In this document: positions 27,034 through 35,511 of the stretch, in pieces | Position numbering within the stretch: the first letter of the stretch is position 1 | Layout: every line of letters begins with the position of its first letter | Source: CAWIMX01 sp963792785 | GTDB lineage: Bacteria; Acidobacteriota; Vicinamibacteria; Vicinamibacterales; CAVVIG01 | Length of the DNA: 64,000 bases | Assembly: GCA_963792785.1 (NCBI GenBank) | Contig: CAWBXO010000004.1 | Coordinates: forward strand, 372,001-436,000 | Direction: 5' to 3' | Position numbers and translations under genes: made by a program | Notes under the pieces: model-generated | What the model was told of the DNA's origin: nothing | The model's database searches: none | What the model saw: the letters and a program-made list of their open reading frames with translations, nothing else

Positions 27034-27477
27034 CTACGCGGGCCGCGCCGGATCGGACGCCGCCGGCACGAGCATGTCCGCCTTGTCCCACACGAAGTCG
27101 CTCTTCGTCGAGACGGCCAGCTCGTAATCCTTGCCCATGAAGACGGCGCCGACCGGGCAGGCTTCCTCGCAGTAGCCGCAGAAGATGCAGCGCATCTTGT
27201 GGATCTGGTACACCGACGCGTAGCGCGGGCCGGCCTGCACCGAGCCGTCGTTCTCGGCCGCCTCGAGGTAAATCGCGTCGGCCGGGCACGCCACGGCGCA
27301 CAGCCCGCAGGCGACGCACTTCTCGAGGCCGTTCTCGTCCCGCATCAGCACCTGCTTGCCCCGGTATTTCGGGAACATCGGGACCTTCTCGTCCGGGTAG
27401 TTCACCGTGACGGGCTTGCGGAACAGGTGCTTGAGCGTGGTGGCGAAGCCGATGACGAGGGGGCGCAGAAGGGCCAT
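27034..27477 (-). CDS. nuoI: NuoI-like ferredoxin subunit (orphan)
   Basis: Protein of 147 residues with two four-cysteine clusters, CVACGLCAVACP and CIFCGYCEEACP, each followed by the Nuo-type context (ADAIYLEAAEND, GAVFMGKDYELA). The N-terminus TLKHLFRKPVTVNYPDEK matches subunit I of NADH-quinone oxidoreductase, which passes electrons to N2 in the peripheral arm. No other nuo gene is nearby, so it is either a separated subunit of complex I or a related electron carrier. The stop abuts the phosphoesterase ATG. Confidence 0.9.
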   Translation of the reverse strand: MALLRPLVIGFATTLKHLFRKPVTVNYPDEKVPMFPKYRGKQVLMRDENGLEKCVACGLCAVACPADAIYLEAAENDGSVQAGPRYASVYQIHKMRCIFCGYCEEACPVGAVFMGKDYELAVSTKSDFVWDKADMLVPAASDPARPA

Positions 27478-28820
27478 TGCCCTCAGTTTACCCGGCCGCT
27501 AAGAATCGGTGTAAATCATGCGAACAGGTCCTCCTCACGACGCTGGTCGTCAAGCTGGCCGTCATGGCCGCCCTGGCGACGATGCTCGTGCGGTACCGCC
27601 GGTTCCGCCACATCCTCATCTTCGAGCGCCGCGACTGGCCCGACCGGCTGGTCTTCGCGCTCAGCTTCGGGGTGCCCCTGGCCGCCGGGGTGATCGCCCG
27701 CCAGCTCCTGCGCTACGACGCCGCGGACCTGACGCTCGAGGGCGCCTTCATCGCCGGCCTGATCGCCGGCCCCTACGCCGGGGCGACGGTCGGGGTCATG
27801 GTGGGCGCGCCGCCGCTCGTTTCGGGCCAATGGGCCGCGCTCCCCTTCGCCGTGGGCTGCGGGTTCGCCGGCGGCGGCCTCCGCGAGCTCTGCCCCACCG
27901 AGTCGATCTGGCATTTCTCGCCGTTCGTGTTCACCGGCCTGCCCCGCCGCGCGTGGCACATGCTGCGCACGCTGACGGTGGACTGGCAGGTGATGCTCGT
28001 CCTCGCCCCGGTCGCCCTCGAACTGCTCCGCCAGGGCATCGGCGCGCGCTGGCCGACGCGCCTCTTCCTGCTGCACCCCGACGCGGGCGCCTCGCCGTGG
28101 CTCCTGCTCGTCGTCCTGCTGGCGACGGTGATCGCCGTGGCGGCGCCGATCAAGATCTGGAACAACGCGCGCATCGAGCACCGGCTGCAGGAGCAGGAGA
28201 AGCTCCTGCTCGCGGCGCGGATCGAGGCGCTGGCGAACCAGATCAACCCGCATTTCCTCTTCAACACGCTCACGTCGATCTCGTCGCTGATCCGCACGCA
28301 GCCCGAGACGGCGCGCATGCTGATCATCAAGCTCTCCGGAATGCTGCGGCGCCTGCTGCGCGCCACGGATCACTTCGTGTCCCTGCGCGAGGAACTCACC
28401 TCGATCGACGAGTACCTCGACATCGAGGTCGTGCGCTTCGGCCCGACGCTCAAGGTGACGAAGGAGATCGACCCGGGCACGCTCGACACGATCGTGCCGA
28501 GCATGATCCTCCAGCCGCTCGTGGAGAACTCCATCAAGCACGGCCTGGCGCGCAAGGTGGGCCACGGCCGCATCACGATCGCCAGCGCGCGCCGCGGCGA
28601 CCGCGTCGTCATCGAAGTGCGCGACGACGGGCTCGGCATGTCCGAGGAGCGGCTCGAGACCGTCTGGGGCCGCGGCATCGGCCTGAACAACGTGAACGAG
28701 CGCCTGCGCACGATCTACGGCGCCACCTGCCAGCTCCGCCTGACCAGCACGCTCGGCCACGGCACCGTGGCGACCATCGAGATCCCCGCGATCGCCGCCG
28801 CCGAGCGGCAGACGGCGTGA
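27477..28820 (+). CDS. LytS-like sensor histidine kinase (start uncertain)
   Basis: Membrane kinase of up to 447 residues. A polytopic N-domain of about five TM segments (starting LLTTLVVKLAVMAALATML) is followed by a His_kinase domain with the phospho-acceptor in NPHFLFNTLTSISSLI, an N-box in LVENSIKHGLARK and G-box VRDDGLGM. It pairs with the LytTR regulator 10 bp downstream. The N-terminus is unresolved: TTG 27477 would overlap the nuoI start, ATG 27564 would cut the first helix, and an ATG at 27518 sits in another frame, so a small indel here is possible. Confidence 0.88.
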   Translation: MPSVYPAAKNRCKSCEQVLLTTLVVKLAVMAALATMLVRYRRFRHILIFERRDWPDRLVFALSFGVPLAAGVIARQLLRYDAADLTLEGAFIAGLIAGPYAGATVGVMVGAPPLVSGQWAALPFAVGCGFAGGGLRELCPTESIWHFSPFVFTGLPRRAWHMLRTLTVDWQVMLVLAPVALELLRQGIGARWPTRLFLLHPDAGASPWLLLVVLLATVIAVAAPIKIWNNARIEHRLQEQEKLLLAARIEALANQINPHFLFNTLTSISSLIRTQPETARMLIIKLSGMLRRLLRATDHFVSLREELTSIDEYLDIEVVRFGPTLKVTKEIDPGTLDTIVPSMILQPLVENSIKHGLARKVGHGRITIASARRGDRVVIEVRDDGLGMSEERLETVWGRGIGLNNVNERLRTIYGATCQLRLTSTLGHGTVATIEIPAIAAAERQTA

Positions 28821-28830
28821 CGCGCTGACC

Positions 28831-29607
28831 ATGGACATCCGCGCGGTCCTCGTCGACGACGAAGAGCTCGCCCGCGACGAGCTCGGCTACCTCCTCGGCC
28901 GCATCGGCGGCGTGGAGGTCGTCGGCCAGGCCGAGAACGGCCCCGAGGCGCTCGACGCCATCGCGCGCCTGAGTCCCGACGTGATCTTCCTCGACGTGCA
29001 GATGCCGGGCCTCACCGGGTTCGAGGTGGCGCGCCGCCTGCTCGAGGCCGACGGCGCCGCGCAGATCGTCTTCGTCACGGCGTTCGATCAGCACGCGATC
29101 GAAGCCTTCGAAGTGAACGCCGTGGACTACCTCCTCAAGCCGGTGGACCCGGCCCGCCTCGAAACGGCGGTCGACCGCGCGCGCCGGCGCCTGGCCGCCG
29201 ACCGCGCCGACCCGGCCACGAACGATCAGCTCGAGAAGATCGTCCAACTCGTCGCCGACCGCCAGAGCCGCCGGGATCGGCTCGCCCTCAAGGTCGGCGA
29301 GCGCTTCCTGCTCGTGCAGGCCGAAGAAGTGATCTACGCGTCGCTCGTGGACGACAGCGTCACCGTGGTGAGCGAACACCAGACGGGGACGTCGAACTGC
29401 CGGACGCTCGACGAGCTGCAGGCGCAGCTCGACCCGGGCGTCTTCTGGCGAGTACACCGCTCGCACCTCGTGAACATCAACAAGATCAGGGAGATCGTCC
29501 CTTGGTTCAGCCGGAACTACATTCTGAGGATGAAAGACGAACGCTCGACGGAGATCCCGGTCAGCCGCAGCCAGACGCGCCGGCTGCGGGAGTACCTGAA
29601 GCTGTAG
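28831..29607 (+). CDS. LytTR-family response regulator
   Basis: Protein of 258 residues. The receiver domain has DDEELAR, phospho-acceptor Asp in VIFLDVQMPGLTG and Lys in LLKPVDP. From about residue 150 a LytTR DNA-binding domain follows (VGERFLLVQAEEVIYASL, WRVHRSHLVNINKI). It is the cognate partner of the LytS-like kinase upstream, an arrangement usually linked to envelope or carbon-uptake control. The overlap with upstream-extended lepB reading frames is ignored; lepB is placed after it. Confidence 0.94.
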   Translation: MDIRAVLVDDEELARDELGYLLGRIGGVEVVGQAENGPEALDAIARLSPDVIFLDVQMPGLTGFEVARRLLEADGAAQIVFVTAFDQHAIEAFEVNAVDYLLKPVDPARLETAVDRARRRLAADRADPATNDQLEKIVQLVADRQSRRDRLALKVGERFLLVQAEEVIYASLVDDSVTVVSEHQTGTSNCRTLDELQAQLDPGVFWRVHRSHLVNINKIREIVPWFSRNYILRMKDERSTEIPVSRSQTRRLREYLKL

Positions 29608-29648
29608 AGACCCTGCGAATCACGAGCCCGGGCATCCGGTTCGAGCAG

Positions 29649-30158
29649 GTGCGCGACGAGCTCGTCGCGTGGGTGAAGACGCTCGTCTCGGCGGGCGTCT
29701 ACGCGATCCTGATCGTGACGTTCGGCTTCCAGGTCGCCCGCGTCGAGGGCCGAAGCATGGCGCCCACGCTCGAGGATCAGGACCGCCTGATCGTCAACAA
29801 GCTCGCGTACCGGATCGGCGAGCCGCACCGCGGCGACATCGCCATGCTCTACTACCCGCTCGACCCCGACAAGTCGTTCGTCAAGCGCGTGATCGCCGAA
29901 GAGGGCGACACGGTCCGCATCGTCGACGGCCGCGTGTACGTGAACGACATCCCCCTGCACGACGACTACGTGCCGCCCGAATACCGCAGCCACGACGACT
30001 GGGGGCCGCAGGTGATCCCCGAGGGCTACTACTTCGTGCTCGGCGACCACCGCAACAACAGCTCCGACAGCCGCGCCTGGGGCTTCGTGCCCAAGCGGTA
30101 CATCCTCGGGCGGGTCCAGCTGCGCTGGTGGCCGTTCGCGACGGCGCGGATCTTCTGA
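29649..30158 (+). CDS. lepB: Signal peptidase I
   Basis: Membrane-bound protease that removes signal peptides. One TM anchor (LVSAGVYAILIVTFGFQVARV) is followed by the catalytic serine in VEGRSMAPTL and the catalytic lysine in KSFVKRVIAEEGDTV. The C-terminal GDHRNNSSDSRAWGFVP box is present. The GTG at 29649 gives 169 residues and is chosen because it lies after the LytTR stop. A longer frame from 29502 would overlap that gene by about 100 bases. It is followed 5 nt later by the efflux protein. Confidence 0.88.
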   Translation: MRDELVAWVKTLVSAGVYAILIVTFGFQVARVEGRSMAPTLEDQDRLIVNKLAYRIGEPHRGDIAMLYYPLDPDKSFVKRVIAEEGDTVRIVDGRVYVNDIPLHDDYVPPEYRSHDDWGPQVIPEGYYFVLGDHRNNSSDSRAWGFVPKRYILGRVQLRWWPFATARIF

Positions 30159-30163
30159 GCCGC

Positions 30164-31048
30164 GTGCCGCCGCCCGCCGCGCCCGCCCGGTACGCCGCCG
30201 TGTCGCGGGTACTGCTGCGCGTGCTCGCGCTCAACCTCGTCATCGCGCTCGCGAAGATCGCCTTCGGGTACGGCACCGGCGCCATCAGCATCCTCTCCGA
30301 CGGCTTCCACTCCCTCACCGACGCGGCCTCGAACGCCGTCGGGATCGTCGGCGTGCGGGCGTCGGCGCGGCCGCCCGACGCCGACCATCCGTACGGGCAC
30401 CGCAAGTACGAAACCGTGGCGGCCGCCGCGGTCACCGTGTTTCTGGCGCTGGTGATGTTCGAGGTCCTGCGGAACGCCTTCAACCACCTCAGCGGCCGGA
30501 GCGCCCCGCTCGAGATTGGGGCGGCGAGCTTCGCCGTGATGGCGCTGACCGTCGGGGTGAACCTGGTCGTGATCCGGTACGAGTCGCAGCAGGCCGAGCG
30601 GCTCTCGAGCGAAGTGCTCCTGGCCGACGCGATGCAGACGCGCGGCGACCTCTGGACGTCACTGGCCGTGATCGGCGCCCTCGTCGGGGCGCGCCTGGGC
30701 GTGCCCGTGCTCGACCCGCTGGCCGCGCTGGTCGTCGCCGGCTTCATCGGGCACGCGGGGCTGCAGGTGGCGCGCGCCACGACGGCGATCCTCAGCGACA
30801 CGGTGGTGATCGACGACAGCGACCTCGAGCGCGTGGTGATGAGCGTCCCCGGTGTGCTCGGCTGCCATCAGATCCGCACGCGCGGGCCCGCCGACCACGT
30901 CTTCCTCGATCTGCACGTCTGGCTGCGCGGCGACATGCTGCTCACCGACGCGCACGACCTGTCGCACGTGGTGAAGGACCGGCTGATGGCGCGCTACCCG
31001 CAGATCGCGGACGCGATCATCCACATCGAGCCGCCGCCGCCGAGCTGA
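30164..31048 (+). CDS. Cation diffusion facilitator (CDF) transporter
   Basis: Membrane antiporter of 294 residues with about six TM helices and a C-terminal cytosolic domain. The metal-site region reads SILSDGFHSLTDAASNAVG in TM2 and the TM5 signature is LLADAMQTRGDLWTSLAV; these contain the conserved Asp/His tetrads typical of Zn/Fe/Co exporters. The C-domain ends in AIIHIEPPPPS. A GTG at 30164, 5 nt after the lepB stop, is taken as the start. The metal cannot be specified from sequence. Confidence 0.9.
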   Translation: MPPPAAPARYAAVSRVLLRVLALNLVIALAKIAFGYGTGAISILSDGFHSLTDAASNAVGIVGVRASARPPDADHPYGHRKYETVAAAAVTVFLALVMFEVLRNAFNHLSGRSAPLEIGAASFAVMALTVGVNLVVIRYESQQAERLSSEVLLADAMQTRGDLWTSLAVIGALVGARLGVPVLDPLAALVVAGFIGHAGLQVARATTAILSDTVVIDDSDLERVVMSVPGVLGCHQIRTRGPADHVFLDLHVWLRGDMLLTDAHDLSHVVKDRLMARYPQIADAIIHIEPPPPS

Positions 31049-31078
31049 GGAACTGGGGAGCTGAGGAACTAAGGAACG
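31046..31078. repeat. GAGGAACT-type short tandem units
   Basis: Three imperfect copies of GAGGAACT/GGGGAGCT follow the CDF stop and precede the convergent short-chain dehydrogenase stop. No complementary arm is visible, so this is a one-armed version of the intergenic arrays. Confidence 0.45.
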
Positions 31079-31086
31079 GTCTCGGA

Positions 31087-31812
31087 CTACCAGGGCGACG
31101 TCCCTTCGCCCTTGACGAAGAAACCCGCCGTGGGCCCCCTGTGGTCCAGGAGGGCGTATTGCACGAGGTACGCCGCCGCGTCTGCAGCGGTCTCCTTGCC
31201 TCGAAACTGGTTCAGATCAGTGGCGGTAAAGCCGGGGCTGACCGCGTTGACCCTGAAGCCCTCATCCTTGAGCTCCTTTGCCAGCAGCACGGTGAACATA
31301 TTGACGGCCGCTTTCGACGAGTTGTAGCCGAGCAGTAAGAAGCTGCCGAATTCCCACGACGGGTCCGCGTGCTTCGTGATCGAGCCCAGGCCGCTGGTGA
31401 CATTGAGAATCACGCGGCTCGTGGTGGCGCGGAGCAACGGCAAGAAGGCCTGGGTGACCTCCACCATGCCGAAATAGTTCGCCTGAAACGTCTCTTTGAG
31501 CCGCGCCATATTCGCCGTGCTGGGCGGCTCACGCTCGAGCGAGATGCCGACGTTGTTCACGAGCACATCGAGCTTGCCGGCCTCTCGTTGTACCTGCTCA
31601 GCGGCGGCGCCGATCGTCGCTGAATCCGCGAGATCGAGCTTCACGAAGCGCACATCGCCGCCCTCTCGTGCGAGTTCCTGGACGGCATCACGGCCGCGCT
31701 GTTCGTCTCTGGCTCCCAGATAGACGGCGTATCCATGGGACGCCAGCTCGCGAGTGAGCTCTTTACCGATACCTTTGTTGCCGCCGGTCACCAGGGCCAC
31801 GTGTTTCGGCAT
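31087..31812 (-). CDS. Short-chain dehydrogenase/reductase
   Basis: Classical SDR of 241 residues. The NAD(P) motif is TGGNKGIG (residues 9-16), followed by NNVG in VLVNNVGISL, the serine of NVTSGLGS, and the YNSSK catalytic motif (Tyr and Lys of YxxxK). It ends in GFFVKGEGTSPW. A GGGAGG ribosome site lies a few nt upstream of ATG 31812. The cofactor loop GARDEQRGR suggests NADP. It is the last gene of the less GC-rich island. The substrate is unknown. Confidence 0.93.
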   Translation of the reverse strand: MPKHVALVTGGNKGIGKELTRELASHGYAVYLGARDEQRGRDAVQELAREGGDVRFVKLDLADSATIGAAAEQVQREAGKLDVLVNNVGISLEREPPSTANMARLKETFQANYFGMVEVTQAFLPLLRATTSRVILNVTSGLGSITKHADPSWEFGSFLLLGYNSSKAAVNMFTVLLAKELKDEGFRVNAVSPGFTATDLNQFRGKETAADAAAYLVQYALLDHRGPTAGFFVKGEGTSPW

Positions 31813-31930
31813 GTCTCCCTCCCCTGCCTCCGCACCGCGTGGGTCGACTCTTTCGGGGTCATCCAGATTCCCGCCATTCGCCCGCGGCGGCCCCATGTGG
31901 GCATTGCACCGGTATCCGGCGCCACACTCA

Positions 31931-32437
31931 TCACCCCGCGGAGCCGGGACCCTCAGGCCAGGTGTCATCCGGACTGACGGGATCCGGTTGTCGTGGACCA
32001 ACGTTGGCGGCATCCACCGCCGCGTCCACGAAGTTCTCCGGAGGCACCGGCGACCCGGCCAGCCGACGAAGCACGGCCAGTTGGCCCGCATGGGTCATCG
32101 CGTCCGCGAGGGGTCCCTGCAAGAGCTGCTCCTCGGTGATCCCGCGCAACGGCGTCCCCTCCGAAAGGTGTCGCGACAGGTCTGCCAGCATCGCGTGGAA
32201 ACGCGTGACTTCAGCGGCCAGGTCTGGCAAGGGCTCCGGTCGATAGTGGCCGCCCTCGAAGAACGTGCGCGCATATCCGAGAACGCTGGTCATATGCCGC
32301 ACCAGATCTGACGGCGTACGCACCTGCTGCCCGGCTTGGAATATCCCGAACGACTCGGGGGCCCCGCGCAGGGCCTTCTGCGTCCGATACGCAAGCGCCG
32401 CAAGGAAGTGCCGAAGCATGGCCCGCTTTTCGTTCAT
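31931..32437 (-). CDS. DinB-like protein
   Basis: Protein of 168 residues of the DinB/YfiT-like four-helix superfamily. Metal-ligand histidines are placed as expected: VRHMTSVLGYARTFFEGGHY in the first half and DAMTHAGQLAVLRRLAGSPV in the second. Members include thiol-transferase and metal-binding enzymes induced by stress, and function cannot be assigned. ATG 32437 is chosen; the open frame continues upstream in frame but without a ribosome site. A long non-homologous C-terminal tail follows. Confidence 0.8.
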   Translation of the reverse strand: MNEKRAMLRHFLAALAYRTQKALRGAPESFGIFQAGQQVRTPSDLVRHMTSVLGYARTFFEGGHYRPEPLPDLAAEVTRFHAMLADLSRHLSEGTPLRGITEEQLLQGPLADAMTHAGQLAVLRRLAGSPVPPENFVDAAVDAANVGPRQPDPVSPDDTWPEGPGSAG

Positions 32438-32459
32438 GGTCGTGGGTTGTTCCGCCTTC

Positions 32460-32992
32460 TCATCGCGCCAGATCCGCGGAGCTGGCCGGTTCACGGACGA
32501 CACGGAACCCAAGGCTGAATCCTCGGTCCTGTGGACGGTGCGTGTACCGCAGCGCACAACGCGCGCTGTCCGCGGCGAAGTACCAGCTGCCACCTCGAAT
32601 CACTTTCAACGGACTGTCACAACCAGGGGCCGGATCGATGGCGGCGTCGCCGGTGTACGGACAGTACTCGTCATCCGTCCACTCCCAGACATTGCCGTGC
32701 AGAGGCGGAGTGGGGCAGTCAGAAGCGGGATCCCGGGGGTGACCTCGAACACACCGAGCCAAAACGGTCGAGACAGTCTCACCTCATGCTGGCGTTCCTG
32801 CGCTTCGCGCCCGGCCTCAGCGAGAGGTGCGCCCATCACCAGCGCGCCGGCCTCGACCTTGATGAAAGCCATTCCCGTTGCCGGTTCCACCCACGCATCA
32901 CGCGGTGCCGGCTGGGAACTCGGCGTGGCACACCCGCACCAGACGAGGCAAAGGCCTAGAACGGACATCAGGCGCGGCGGCCGCACGATCAC
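32460..32992 (-). pseudogene. Formylglycine-generating-enzyme-like lipoprotein, deleted and frameshifted
   Basis: Remnant of a SUMF1/FGE-type gene. The first part (32992 to about 32745) has a lipobox (LCLVWCGC), the domain start GMAFIKVEAGALVMG, and HEVRLSRPFWLGVFEVT. The last part, in a different frame, has HGNVWEWTDDEYCPY, LKVIRGGSWYFAADSARCALR and SLGFRVVRE. About 100 residues between VFEVT and HGNVWEW are missing, and the frame changes at the junction near 32740. A deletion, not just an indel, is needed, so this is a real pseudogene. Confidence 0.8.
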
Positions 32993-33741
32993 TCGTGTTC
33001 CCGGTTCTCCGTCGCCGCATGGAAGCGGATGGTCTGTCCGACGGCCAGTTGACCGACGCGCGTGACCGCGCCGTAAATGCCCGCGGTATTCTGATGCTCA
33101 CGGACGACGGCCTTCATGACTTCCGGCGCGGGACTCGCCGAGTCGGGATCGAGGTTCACCATCGAGCAGCGCACGTCACGCATCGTGACGGCCATGGCGG
33201 GGGCATCGTCTCCCTCGCCGAACGAGAGCGCGCCGCCCACCCACTCGTCCTCCTGAAAAGGATCCGATCGCAGTAACCGCACGACAATATTCGGACGAAA
33301 TCGTCGTATGTCCAGGCTTCGCCCCGCGAGTCGTCCGATCTCGCGCACCGTTTCGGAGGCGATCACGGAGATGCTCGCTTCATCGAAGATGCCGTTCCTC
33401 AACTGCATCATCTGTACAGGAGCCCCGTACCGACGTCCGACCTCCGCGGCCAGGTCCTCCCCGAAGACAGGCCTCGCTTCGCCATCCGGCGTGCGAACGT
33501 GCGTCGGCAGGTCTGCCTGAGCGCCGTCTTCACGGCGGAGCGGAGCAAACAGGAGCAGGTCCGGAAGCGCGCTGGCGGTCAGCCACGGCATCCCGCTGCG
33601 GTCATCACGCCGCCGGAATGCCAGGCGTCGGTCACCCTCGAGGCCGTGCCAGCCCATCTCCGCGGTCTCGAGCCGTTCGCCCGCCATGGACTTCACGGGA
33701 TACCGGAAGATCGCCTCGACATGTCCGATGTCCATGCGCAT
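32989..33741 (-). CDS. MOSC domain protein
   Basis: Protein of about 250 residues with an N-terminal MOSC beta-barrel (GHVEAIFRYPVKSMAGERL, MGWHGLEGDRRLAFRR) and a C-terminal MOSC domain (RFRPNIVVRL, MRDVRCSMVNLDPDS). The conserved cysteine near the C-terminus, in DVRCSMVNLD, is the expected Moco-sulfur ligand-type residue. MOSC proteins bind molybdenum cofactor or iron-sulfur groups. ATG 33741 and 33735 are equal candidates. It overlaps the FGE remnant by 4 nt. Confidence 0.85.
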   Translation of the reverse strand: MRMDIGHVEAIFRYPVKSMAGERLETAEMGWHGLEGDRRLAFRRRDDRSGMPWLTASALPDLLLFAPLRREDGAQADLPTHVRTPDGEARPVFGEDLAAEVGRRYGAPVQMMQLRNGIFDEASISVIASETVREIGRLAGRSLDIRRFRPNIVVRLLRSDPFQEDEWVGGALSFGEGDDAPAMAVTMRDVRCSMVNLDPDSASPAPEVMKAVVREHQNTAGIYGAVTRVGQLAVGQTIRFHAATENREHE

Positions 33742-33861
33742 GCTCGATCCGGGTCGCTCCCGCGCCGGATCAGCAGGCCCTGCCGGCAGGTGGTCTGATA
33801 CTTTTGCAGTGGCCACGGCCACAAAGAACAACACGCAGGCGATGGCAGTCGCGACGTCGAT

Positions 33862-34215
33862 TCACAGCTCGGACCACACGGCGAGTGCATTCCCATTGGG
33901 ATCACTGAAGTGGAACCGCCGCCCACCCGGGAACTCGAAGATCTCTTTCGTGATCGTTCCTCCGTGCCTCGCGACTTTGTCCTTGATCGCTTCCAACTCG
34001 CGCGCGTAGAGCACGATGAGCACCCCACCGGCCGTGACCTCGGCCTCCGTGGTGAAACCACCGCGCAGGCGGCCGTCACTGAAGCTCGTGTAATTCGGAC
34101 CATAGTCGGTGAATCCCCAGCCAAAGACATCCGAATAGAACTTCTTGGTGTCAGCGATGTTGGCGGCCGGAAACTCAACGTAGTCAATGCGTCGATCGTG
34201 TTCTGCCTGGCTCAT
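33862..34215 (-). CDS. VOC (glyoxalase-like) superfamily protein
   Basis: Small protein of 117 residues with the glyoxalase/bleomycin-resistance fold: IDYVEFPAANIADTKKFYSDVFGW, a middle strand GGVLIVLYARELEAIKDKV, and FHFSDPNGNALAVWSE at the C-terminus. The metal ligand pattern (E near the start, H and E near the end) is partly seen. It lies in the small-gene island. Substrate unknown; it may be an enzyme or a binding protein. Confidence 0.88.
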   Translation of the reverse strand: MSQAEHDRRIDYVEFPAANIADTKKFYSDVFGWGFTDYGPNYTSFSDGRLRGGFTTEAEVTAGGVLIVLYARELEAIKDKVARHGGTITKEIFEFPGGRRFHFSDPNGNALAVWSEL

Positions 34216-34261
34216 AGGTCGATCCTCTGCGGTGTGTTCCGTGTGACCCGTGGAAGCTGGA

Positions 34262-34573
34262 TTATCGCAGGTGCTCCATGTAGTACAGCGTCGAGAACGC
34301 CACGACGAGGGCCGCGGCCGGCACCACGAGACGCTTCACGACAGTCCACGGTTGCCGCCAATCCGCGGTCGCGAGGAATGTCAGCCCGGCCGGAAGGAGC
34401 AGCACGATCGCGAGTTGAAAGAGATGCGCGGCGGTGCCCTCGTCGCCGTCGGGGGACGGACTGAACCTGCCCAGCATCGCGAGGGCGGTTGCGCCCACGA
34501 CCAGGCACATGGCGAACAGGGAAAGGCCGAGCACGACGTGGCCGCTGATCCGGTGGACTCTTCGTTCTTCCAT
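34262..34573 (-). CDS. Small three-TM membrane protein of unknown function
   Basis: Protein of 103 residues with three hydrophobic segments: HVVLGLSLFAMCLVVGATAL, FQLAIVLLLPAGLTFLAT and RLVVPAAALVVAFSTLYY. No family signature is recognised. It starts 7 nt after the HTH gene stop, so the two probably share a transcript. Neither signal cleavage site nor metal motif is evident. Confidence 0.7.
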   Translation of the reverse strand: MEERRVHRISGHVVLGLSLFAMCLVVGATALAMLGRFSPSPDGDEGTAAHLFQLAIVLLLPAGLTFLATADWRQPWTVVKRLVVPAAALVVAFSTLYYMEHLR

Positions 34574-34580
34574 TTGGAGG

Positions 34581-34868
34581 CTATGCCGCCCCTCGTTTCC
34601 GCTCCGTATGCAGCGCCTCGATCACGGCCTTCGGATTTCGCGCCGCGACCCGGAGCAGCGCCAACGCTGGGCCGTCTGGCGTGCGTCGGCCCTGTTCCCA
34701 GTTGCGCAGCGTAGCGACGCTGACACCGATCATCAGGGCGAATTCCGCTTGGGACGCGCCGAGTTTAGCCCGAACCGCCTGAACGTCGGTGGGGCGGAAC
34801 GTGGTCGTCCGGGACGGCCGCCGCGTAGTCTGATTCAATCGGTGCCTGCCCCGTCGTCGTGTCGGCAT
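34581..34868 (-). CDS. HTH antitoxin-like protein starting inside an attC-like core site
   Basis: Protein of 95 residues with an XRE-type helix-turn-helix: RAKLGASQAEFALMIGVSVATLRNWEQGRRTPDGPA, the pattern of NadS/HigA-type antitoxins that dimerise and repress their operon. The usual partner toxin gene would lie upstream, but only an attC-like repeat is there. The ATG (complement 34866-34868) is part of the core GTTATGC at 34865-34871, so cassette joining defines its start. The first 25 residues are basic and not conserved. It may be an orphan antitoxin or a former cassette gene. Confidence 0.78.
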   Translation of the reverse strand: MPTRRRGRHRLNQTTRRPSRTTTFRPTDVQAVRAKLGASQAEFALMIGVSVATLRNWEQGRRTPDGPALALLRVAARNPKAVIEALHTERKRGAA

Positions 34869-34938
34869 AACGTCAAGGCTTCAGCCGCGGCGGCTCATGA
34901 CTTCACCAGCAACTGTCGGCTGCAAGCCGCGGTTGGCC
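34865..34938 (-). other. attC-like site A
   Basis: Imperfect palindrome of 74 bp. In minus-strand direction the outer boxes are GGCCAAC and GTTATGC, and the inner arms are GGCTTGCAGCCG and CGGCTGAAGCC, which pair with one unpaired G, as in integron attC sites. Thirty-six of its bases, with two mismatches, and its second half match site B at 35512-35584, with a variable 17-base centre of equal length. Neither outer box fully matches GTTRRRY. Confidence 0.55.
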
Positions 34939-34964
34939 GAGTCCACGACTTGGTATTCGATGAC

Positions 34965-35492
34965 TCAAGGATCTGAACTCTCGGCGGGCGAATCCGGCGC
35001 AGCGGTGAGCGTCACTCGCACTTCTCCCGGCGTCAGCTTGTAGGCGGACCCAGTCGCGAAGTCGATGCCAAACGTAACGGCCGCCACACCGGCAACGGCC
35101 GTAAGTCGTTGCGACTCCGAAACGACTCCTTGATTGGCAAACTGGATGCCGCTCCACGCGGCGTCGCCCACCAGCCAGCCGCTCGCGACCCTTTTGAGCG
35201 TGGCCGCCACCGGACGGTAACCCTCCTTTTCGAAACGCAAGTTCACGACCCGCCGTCGTCTCTTGAAGTTGACTTCGGCCGGAGTGATGCCAACGAGATC
35301 GTTGCCCACAAATATCTGAGCGCCTGGGGGCACTGAGTTAATCGCGATCCGTTGAGTGCGCCCTTGAACGATCGTGGCACACGCCAGTAAAGGGAGGCAG
35401 ACGGCCACCAGAACCCCTCGCGTGACAATAGATACGATCGCCGGTCTCGTTCTCGCGGGCGTTCTTACGATGGCGGTTGTGCTGCATCCCAT
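34965..35492 (-). CDS. PEGA-domain lipoprotein in an attC-flanked cassette
   Basis: Exported protein of 175 residues. A lipobox (CLPLLACAT) follows a hydrophobic stretch; TQRIAINSVPPGAQIFVGND is a PEGA-type beta domain (PPGA motif), and FKRRRRVVNLRFEKEGYRP completes it. The C-terminal part is low in recognisable motifs. The gene occupies a unit of about 650 bp whose ends are two attC-like sites (34865-34938 and 35512-35584), and it starts 20 nt after the second. That is the layout of an integron cassette. Function unknown. Confidence 0.78.
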   Translation of the reverse strand: MGCSTTAIVRTPARTRPAIVSIVTRGVLVAVCLPLLACATIVQGRTQRIAINSVPPGAQIFVGNDLVGITPAEVNFKRRRRVVNLRFEKEGYRPVAATLKRVASGWLVGDAAWSGIQFANQGVVSESQRLTAVAGVAAVTFGIDFATGSAYKLTPGEVRVTLTAAPDSPAESSDP

Positions 35493-35511
35493 GGTCACAC
35501 TGTCCGGTTCG

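Noticed and set aside
29502..29648. Longer signal peptidase I start
   Set aside because: It would overlap the LytTR gene by about 100 bases, and the added residues do not resemble the family.
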